Below, piece by piece: positions 58,373 to 64,000 of a stretch of 64,000 nt of DNA. Source of the stretch: Xylona heveae TC161 (lineage: Eukaryota > Ascomycota > Xylonomycetes > Xylonales > Xylonaceae); the NCBI RefSeq assembly GCF_001619985.1, contig NW_017264193.1, forward strand, positions 3,191,155 to 3,255,154. The letters are read 5' to 3'. The notes beneath the pieces are model-generated. The model was not told where the DNA came from. It made no database searches and worked only from the letters and a program-made list of their open reading frames with translations. Positions within the stretch are counted from its first letter, which is position 1. Each line of letters begins with the position of its first letter. Made by a program: the position numbers and the translations under genes.

Positions 58373-58644
58373 CTTAGTGATAAATTAGTGATATTGTGCG
58401 TCGCATAAATCCGTTGAGAATTCTTATGCACTGGAATAAATATGATTATGAAGCTACCTAGCGACTTGAATTGCATAAAACCTGTATAAATTAATACGAG
58501 TACAATTATGCACTAACTTATACTCTGCACAAAGTTTACTCCTTTACTCGAACATTGTATTTGACGCATTTCATTCTCCGCTGTGAATCTTCAAAGACGG
58601 ATTCTCGGAAGATCAATAGTAATTTCAAATGACAAGACCGATAA

Positions 58645-58668
58645 ATTGCACATTGCACATTGCACATT
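58645..58668. repeat. short tandem heptamer repeat
   Basis: Three direct copies of a ttgcaca unit followed by cgtgcaagtgca, which partly inverts it. About 280 bp downstream of the alcohol dehydrogenase stop. Confidence 0.8.
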
Positions 58669-58944
58669 CGTGCAAGTGCAGAGGTGTTGAGCGATTGAAA
58701 AATGATGGTGTCATAGCTCTTGATAATTTCGGGGACCTTGATGGTTATGATAACCCCGTCGAAAGCTTTATATACCCTTTGTAGTCACGTCACAATCTTT
58801 CATTTTTCGTTCTCGAAAATATAAAACTGTTCAAATTTTTCAGACTAGATATTCTCTTAGAGATACCTTATACCAATTATTGTCCAGGAAAAAAATAGTC
58901 ATCCCACCAAATCAAGGCCGTTTCAACGCCTAGTCACCAATCTT

Positions 58945-60199
58945 TTACTCCATCACAATAACAGCACGGAAGCGGGCTTTGTTATCAGCCATGTGCTGGA
59001 ATGCCTTGGCTGCGTCCTTGAGCGGAAATTTCTCCACGAGACAGTTCACTCCATGAACTTCAGCAAACTCAATTGTCTCCTCCGAATCCAAGCTTGCGCC
59101 CGAGGGCCAGCCGTGAACAGACAAACCCTTTACCACTAGAGGAACGGTGTTGATGGAGATGTCTCCGCAAGCTAAAGGGGGGAAACAGTTAGCACAACGG
59201 TCGCTGCCAACGCCCAGTGTTTAAGATGGAAACTTACGAGCAAGAACGAGGAGTTTTCCGCGAGGCTGGATAGCATTGATCAAAGGCCCAATCAACTCGG
59301 GGTTTGGAGCCGTGCAAACGACAAGTGCGGCACCTCCCATTTCATTCAGAGCTTGAACGTGGTCCTTTTTGCTTCCATCAAGATAGACATGCGCACCAAG
59401 TTCTTTGGCGAACTTCTGCTTGCTAGCACTGCTGGACAGGGCAACGACCTTGTACCCCATTTTCGCCGCAAATTGGAGTGCAAGATGGCCAAGTCCTCCG
59501 AGTCCTTGGATGGCAACAGTCTGGCCAGGCGCAATTCCCATGTTTCGAATTGAGTTGAAAACAGTTACACCTGCGCAGAGCAAGGGTGCATACGCCGCGG
59601 CATCGACGTCTTTGGGAATCGGCACAGCGGCCTCACTGCGAAGGGTGGCATATTCTCCGTCTGTCGATTCTTAGCTTCAATTTATTAAAACCTCGCCAAA
59701 GAGACACCTACAGCCCCCGTTGCGGCTGACACCATTGATGGCTTCGTTCTCGCAATTTTGGAAATGCCCACGTCTACACTCGCGGCAGGTGCCTTTTACA
59801 TTGTTAGTCCTGCTATCTATCATTGAGAAGCGAAAGTGGAGGTATTACCGTCATGTCCACCGTGCCATGCTCCACCGGCACGGTCGCCCACCTTCCACAT
59901 TTTCTCATCCGGACCAACAGCAACGATCTCTCCGATTGTTTCGTGACCAGGGATGATCGGGCTTCGCTCTTGTTACTAACTGTACATTTGAATTGGGACT
60001 TTTGGATCGATGAAGCTTACAAAGAGTTCATCATTCCCGCCTGCACCATGATATCGGAGTGACATACTCCAGATGCTTGGACTTTGATCAAAATTTCCCC
60101 ATGCTTCGGGGACTCCAATGGAACATCCTCAACAACAAGAGGCGCATTGGCCTCCTTGAAAAGGGCGGCTTTGAAAGTCTTTGGCAGGTTGGGTGCCAT
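58945..60199 (-). CDS. zinc-dependent alcohol dehydrogenase (medium-chain family)
   Basis: Oxidises or reduces alcohols/aldehydes with NAD(P). Five exons (60199-60021, 59961-59849, 59792-59712, 59660-59238, 59171-58945) give 340 residues, typical for the family. Catalytic zinc ligands are in GVCHSDIM and IIPGHET. The structural zinc loop reads HDGTCRECRRGHFQNC: Asp stands where the first of four cysteines is usual, a form also found in other fungal members. The cofactor-binding motif is GLGGLGHLALQFA. The first intron's acceptor was chosen so that the protein reads NSFPIIPGHE; nearer AG sites break the frame. No targeting sequence is seen, so a cytosolic enzyme is likely. The substrate cannot be told from sequence. 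Confidence 0.94.
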
Positions 60200-60866
60200 T
60201 GTGAGATTGCTACAGAAAGAAAAGAATCGGGAATCAATTGTATTCAGAGAGCTGTCGCTTGAGTGTCAAAGGAACTTGGGATTAATGGGAAACTGGTTCA
60301 AGTGGCTTGGCTACGTGGTTCTGGCACGGCTTTTATAGCGGAAGCTCACAGGCTTGCTTGTGTTTGGATCCCCGCTGGCATGACGCAACGACGGTAGGAG
60401 GAGGGGTCAAGGGATTGCTCGACTAATGCAAACGTGGAAACCAATCTCACTGCCGTTCATCTCTCGGCAGACAGGTTCTAAGCGTCACAGAAACCTTCCT
60501 GTGTCCGCTTTGGCTCTTATTTCCGACGTCAAGCCCTACCGAGGGATTTGGGAATATGGAGATCTAGGTAGCTCCGACGGCGCGGGAGCTTCCAGCCGAT
60601 CCTGCTCCACAAGATTTCTCGGTCGCGAAACGAAAACAGCGCGAGTCAGACTTCCCTCACAAAAAAAGTCAGAAATGGTCAGAAATGGTCAGACTTTAGT
60701 CGGCTAATTTGGTTAGAGAAGTCAACCGAGCAAGCTTGGCCCGTACCAAATGTTGGACTTGTCATAGCGAGCTACGGAGTGTTTACAATGGAAATGAACC
60801 CCAATTCGGGATGCTTTGGGCGCGGAGATTGCCTGGTAGGCAAGGAAATTTTTTTGATAGATTTCT

Positions 60867-60897
<31 letters not shown>

Positions 60898-63201
60898 CCT
60901 CAAAGACGCTCGAGGACAGCGCTTGAGCGTCCAACAGAAGCTTGAATGATGTTCAAAATCGAAACTGTCATCCTGATGCAACGGTCAAGATTTACCGAAA
61001 GGCGCTCAGTTCGAGTGTTCACTAATCATTGGCGTTGTTATCTCATGCCGCGGTGGTGTTCCGTTACACGTCAAGGAAACGTCAGTACGGAGTATATGTC
61101 CTGTATTGACTTTTTAGGAATCGAAATTACAGTTATTTGATCTCGCCTTCCCTCTACGAGATTTTCCTCAGGATTGAGGTGTCATTGTGAGAAGTGGCTG
61201 CCTATTTGTCTCGGCTTCTCTGGAAAGAAGCTTCTGCTGAACTATTATGTATCTATTGCTTGAGTCCTGACACAGATTGTTGACGATCACCATAAAATTT
61301 TGAGATCTTTTCGTGGTATATCTGCTGCGCGGAACATTCAAGGTCCTCGACATCATCGGTCATTCCAAGTTGCGCGAACATCGCGCCGAGTTCAATACGT
61401 TTTAGCAAAATTTATTTATTTATTTATTTTTATTTTTATTTATTTTTTATTTTTTTTTTTTGAGAAAAATCCAGGAAAACTAGGTGTTTTATTATTTTTT
61501 TATTATTGTTTTACAAAATTCAAAAGAATTGGTTCTTTGTTTTTAAAGAATTGAAGAATTGAAGAAGAATTTCCCGTTTTATTTTATTACTTACGGCTAT
61601 AGATTCGATTGAAAAAGAATACTCGTCCCCAGCCAGCGTCATACTTGCAAGAGCAAAAGATTGCTGATACATTCGCCAAGTTTCCATGTGCTCGCGATTA
61701 AGAGTCTCTTCCAATGGCCACGCCCAGTCTGTGAGCGCAGTATTTTATAAGGCGGACAGCTCGAGAAGACTTTGACAGCAGCGATACTGCATTCACTCAT
61801 AATTGAACTGAGATAGTGGTGGTTCCTGGAAAAAGTTCAACCAAATCCTCCGCTTTCTGACGTGAAGTCAGGTTCTCAGTCCCAAAACACCTCGGGTGCC
61901 TTACCCATCGCTTTGCAGTGCTCGACGTATATCTTCGTATTATGTATGTGTCATCTGCAGTGTCAACTGAGATAGGCTTTCACGCAGGATCGTACATGAC
62001 TACGAACGAATATTTATCTCCAGGGAAGCTGCATCACGAGAACGAAAAGGGAAGGCTCAAGAGGGGCATGTGATTGGGTGGGGGTTGGAGTGGAGGGGGC
62101 TTATCAGTAGAGAATCCCCGTGTCGGGCGCATTACCTAATTAGTCGCGGGCTTCCCCCACACCTTCTCGCCGCATTCGGGGACTCAAGGGGCCCAGTGGC
62201 CATTCGACGACCCCATCTGACTACAAAGAGTTCACACAAGAGACTTTACCCCGATAAGTTTATTGGTCTATTGGTTCTGAGCCCCTTTGAACAGAGTGTC
62301 TGCTTATCAGTCTGTGCCGATTCATTCCTTCTGCGAAAGAATGATGGATCTCGGATTGGCGCCCAGGATACTTCATCCGCTCTAAGCGCAGATTCAGCCT
62401 ACTAGAGTAGAGTCCTAGAGTACGATAGATACGGGTAGCCCGGCCTCTGCGCTATGGGCAAATGATCTGAGCCTGTTTCGGATGGCTTCATTATTATCGT
62501 GCATGTGGATATGGAGTACTCCGTACTGCGGCCGGCGATCCACATCATGGGGATCTACACCTTCGGGAACTCTGTCATCTTTCACGTAATGAGGTTGAAC
62601 AACAATCTTTCACCAAACCCTCCTGGATATCCTTTATTTCTGATACTGCTTTTCTGTTTCTTATAAGAGAGTCTGCATACTCCGAATACTGTTTTGCTCC
62701 CCTTCTCAGTACTGCAACACACACTCTCTCATCCTCCTTCTCTCTGGCTTTGTGTGCGTCATTCCCCGATAAGAGACTGCCTTATCGGCAGCTCAATCCT
62801 TCTATGACTCTCTACAGCGGACAGCATAACTGACAGGGATTTAGGTGCCTGAAAGTGACCCATTTCAGCTGATCTTGCATGCCACCGGAACACACTCATA
62901 TTCCTTATTACTATTATTACTTCTGCTGCGGATTTCCTGCTAGATCGATCCTTTGCACCTGTGGCTTATCTGTGATCAGCCCCCTTGTCCGGTGTCTGCC
63001 TACCTAAGCTGAGACAACTCGGGCCTCCTGAGGCGACGCATTCCATATTGACCCAACAATCTCATCTTACCGTTCCTCCTCATTCTCTATCGAAAGCAAT
63101 AATCCGCCGCGACGGTCTCTCTTGCTGTCGAAACACTTCGATTGTGTCCAGATTGAGACGAATTTGATGCGCTGTTTCGCTCCCTAACTCTTCTTGCGAA
63201 T
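60200..63201. other. 3-kb gene-free region between divergent genes
   Basis: Contains the alcohol dehydrogenase promoter on the left and the PQ-loop gene's promoter and leader on the right. In between are a 10-bp tandem (tcagaaatgg, about 2.5 copies at 60669-60693), a T27 tract, a small hairpin at 60905-60931 (arms gacgctc/gagcgtc) and a ttta-rich block around 61410-61465. The palindromic-looking words tacggagta and gagtactccgtact occur near 61086 and 62516. A CT-rich stretch near 62708-62750 is typical of promoters close to transcription starts. No coding region recognised. Confidence 0.55.
60871..60897. repeat. T27 homopolymer
   Basis: Twenty-seven consecutive t, followed by cctcaaag and a 7-bp-arm hairpin. 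On the minus strand it would be a poly(A) run directly after the hairpin. The exact length may be affected by sequencing error. Confidence 0.9.
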
Positions 63202-64000
63202 ATGCCTCCATGGTCGAATGTGGGGGTTATCCCTCCGTCATTGCCGGACCACTGTGAGCCAGCCAATGAGTTCTTGTACAAACTGTCTTCATCCTTTCAT
63301 ACATGCATCCCAACAAATCTCGCCTTCATCTCCATACTATTGGGCACGTTGAGTATCGTGTCATGGCTGTTCGCTCAGCTCCCTCAAATATACAAAAATT
63401 ACAAGATCAGATCTACAGCAGGGCTTTCCATCTACTTTTTAATCGAATGGTGCCTGGGTGATGCATCAAACTTGCTGGGTGCATTACTCACCCGCCAAGC
63501 TACATGGCAGGTTGTAGTAGCTGGCTACTACGTCTGTGTCGATGCGATCCTGGTGGGACAGTGGTTCTGGTACGAACACATTTTGGCCCGATGGAGTCGG
63601 GACAATGTTTACATAGATGGAAACTTTGACGATGGAACTGGGCCGGGTGGTGGCATTCTGGAGGGCGTCCGACCGGATGACTCCAACAGCTCTGACCGCG
63701 AGCCTGACCAGAAGCAGGGGCGGCCTTTCCCATCGAACACTACGAGAGCTGCGCGACAACTATTTCGCGCACCAAACTTCTCATCGTCGCCTCCCTCAAA
63801 GGATGAAACTGGCACCAGTCCCCCTCAGCCTCACTACATCAATCGTGTACAACCCGGTACCTCTCCGATCGTTTCGCTGTCTCCCCGGACCATGCTCTAT
63901 ATCTCGCTTCTTTGCGCCTTACTGAGCGCGCGCCCGTCCGTGGCTGCAAAGACCGAGATCTCGAACTTGGAAATGAGCGAGAGCAATCCTGCAGAGGCAG
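63202..64000 (+). CDS. PQ-loop membrane protein, vacuolar amino-acid transporter type (3' end outside window)
   Basis: Seven-helix PQ-loop proteins of the Ypq/Rtc2/PQLC2 group move cationic amino acids across the vacuolar or lysosomal membrane. The first 266 codons are visible, without a stop, and the gene continues beyond the window. After a short N-terminal region with conserved Cys residues (PDHCEPANEF) comes the first helix pair: SILLGTLSIVSWLFAQLPQIYKNYK holds the PQ motif at its cytosolic end, then GLSIYFLIEWCLGDASNLLGALL and a third segment VVVAGYYVCVDAILVGQWFW. A Ser/Pro/Gly-rich loop of about 110 residues follows, and a new hydrophobic segment begins at MLYISLLCALLSA. The second PQ repeat must lie outside. 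The start ATG opens MPPWSNVGVIPPS; no upstream in-frame ATG is closer to the family N terminus. Confidence 0.88.
   Translation, partial: MPPWSNVGVIPPSLPDHCEPANEFLYKLSSSFHTCIPTNLAFISILLGTLSIVSWLFAQLPQIYKNYKIRSTAGLSIYFLIEWCLGDASNLLGALLTRQATWQVVVAGYYVCVDAILVGQWFWYEHILARWSRDNVYIDGNFDDGTGPGGGILEGVRPDDSNSSDREPDQKQGRPFPSNTTRAARQLFRAPNFSSSPPSKDETGTSPPQPHYINRVQPGTSPIVSLSPRTMLYISLLCALLSARPSVAAKTEISNLEMSESNPAEA

Larger units (their letters stand above)
57359..58944. other. gene-free AT-rich spacer with small repeats
   Basis: 1.6 kb between two minus-strand genes, containing the GPI gene's promoter. From about 58260 the sequence is strongly AT-rich and holds a 13-bp-arm palindrome and a short tandem repeat, listed separately. 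No gene seen. Confidence 0.55.

Noticed and set aside
60426-60707. 93-residue plus-strand frame upstream of the alcohol dehydrogenase
   Set aside because: Arg/Ser-rich with tandem-repeat DNA at its end; no similarity to known proteins.

Overview
The window looks like nuclear DNA of a filamentous ascomycete (Pezizomycotina, most likely Eurotiomycetes such as Eurotiales). The evidence is dense genes on both strands, many 50-90 nt GT-AG introns with short branch-point-like motifs, and families typical of moulds: a CYP52-type P450, a Zn2Cys6 regulator, a patatin/NB-ARC/TPR receptor, a Ser/Thr-rich GPI cell-wall protein, Ste50 and Tea4/Bud14. I built exon models by hand; every multi-exon model written here closes in frame from ATG to stop except the last gene, which runs off the window.

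Left part (1-8.9 kb): a gene-poor flank, then an accessory-looking block of three genes: a CYP52-like P450 (minus), a divergently transcribed HMG-CoA synthase paralogue (plus) and a three-repeat Myb regulator (minus, convergent with the synthase). Two diverged direct copies of a roughly 160-200 bp non-coding repeat bracket the block. The 452-bp divergent promoter between P450 and synthase carries two nearly identical 18-bp sites. This is my best candidate for an undescribed small metabolic module.

Middle part (8.9-50.7 kb): mostly housekeeping and signalling genes. In order these are an undivided CAND1, a mitochondrial low-complexity membrane protein, a PLAC8 protein, a large T5orf172/GIY-YIG-like protein, an Aro80/ARCA-like Zn2Cys6 regulator, a Sus1/ENY2 protein with an inserted linker, a cysteine-motif protein of unknown function, an Mpv17/PMP22 protein, Cdc48/p97, a Pex11-family peroxin, Ste50, an F-box/RCC1 (Saf1-like) protein, a Tea4/Bud14 SH3 protein and a fungal Ser/Thr kinase. 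Two peroxisomal membrane protein genes flank cdc48. The Ste50, Saf1-like, Tea4 and kinase genes form a run of signalling and polarity functions.

Right part (50.7-64 kb): a patatin/NB-ARC/TPR NLR-like receptor with seven regular 42-residue TPR units, a GPI-anchored Ser/Thr-rich surface protein, a zinc alcohol dehydrogenase, a 3-kb gene-free AT-biased stretch with long T tracts, and the 5' part of a PQ-loop membrane protein cut by the window edge. I saw no rRNA, no convincing tRNA, no CRISPR array and no recognisable transposon coding region.
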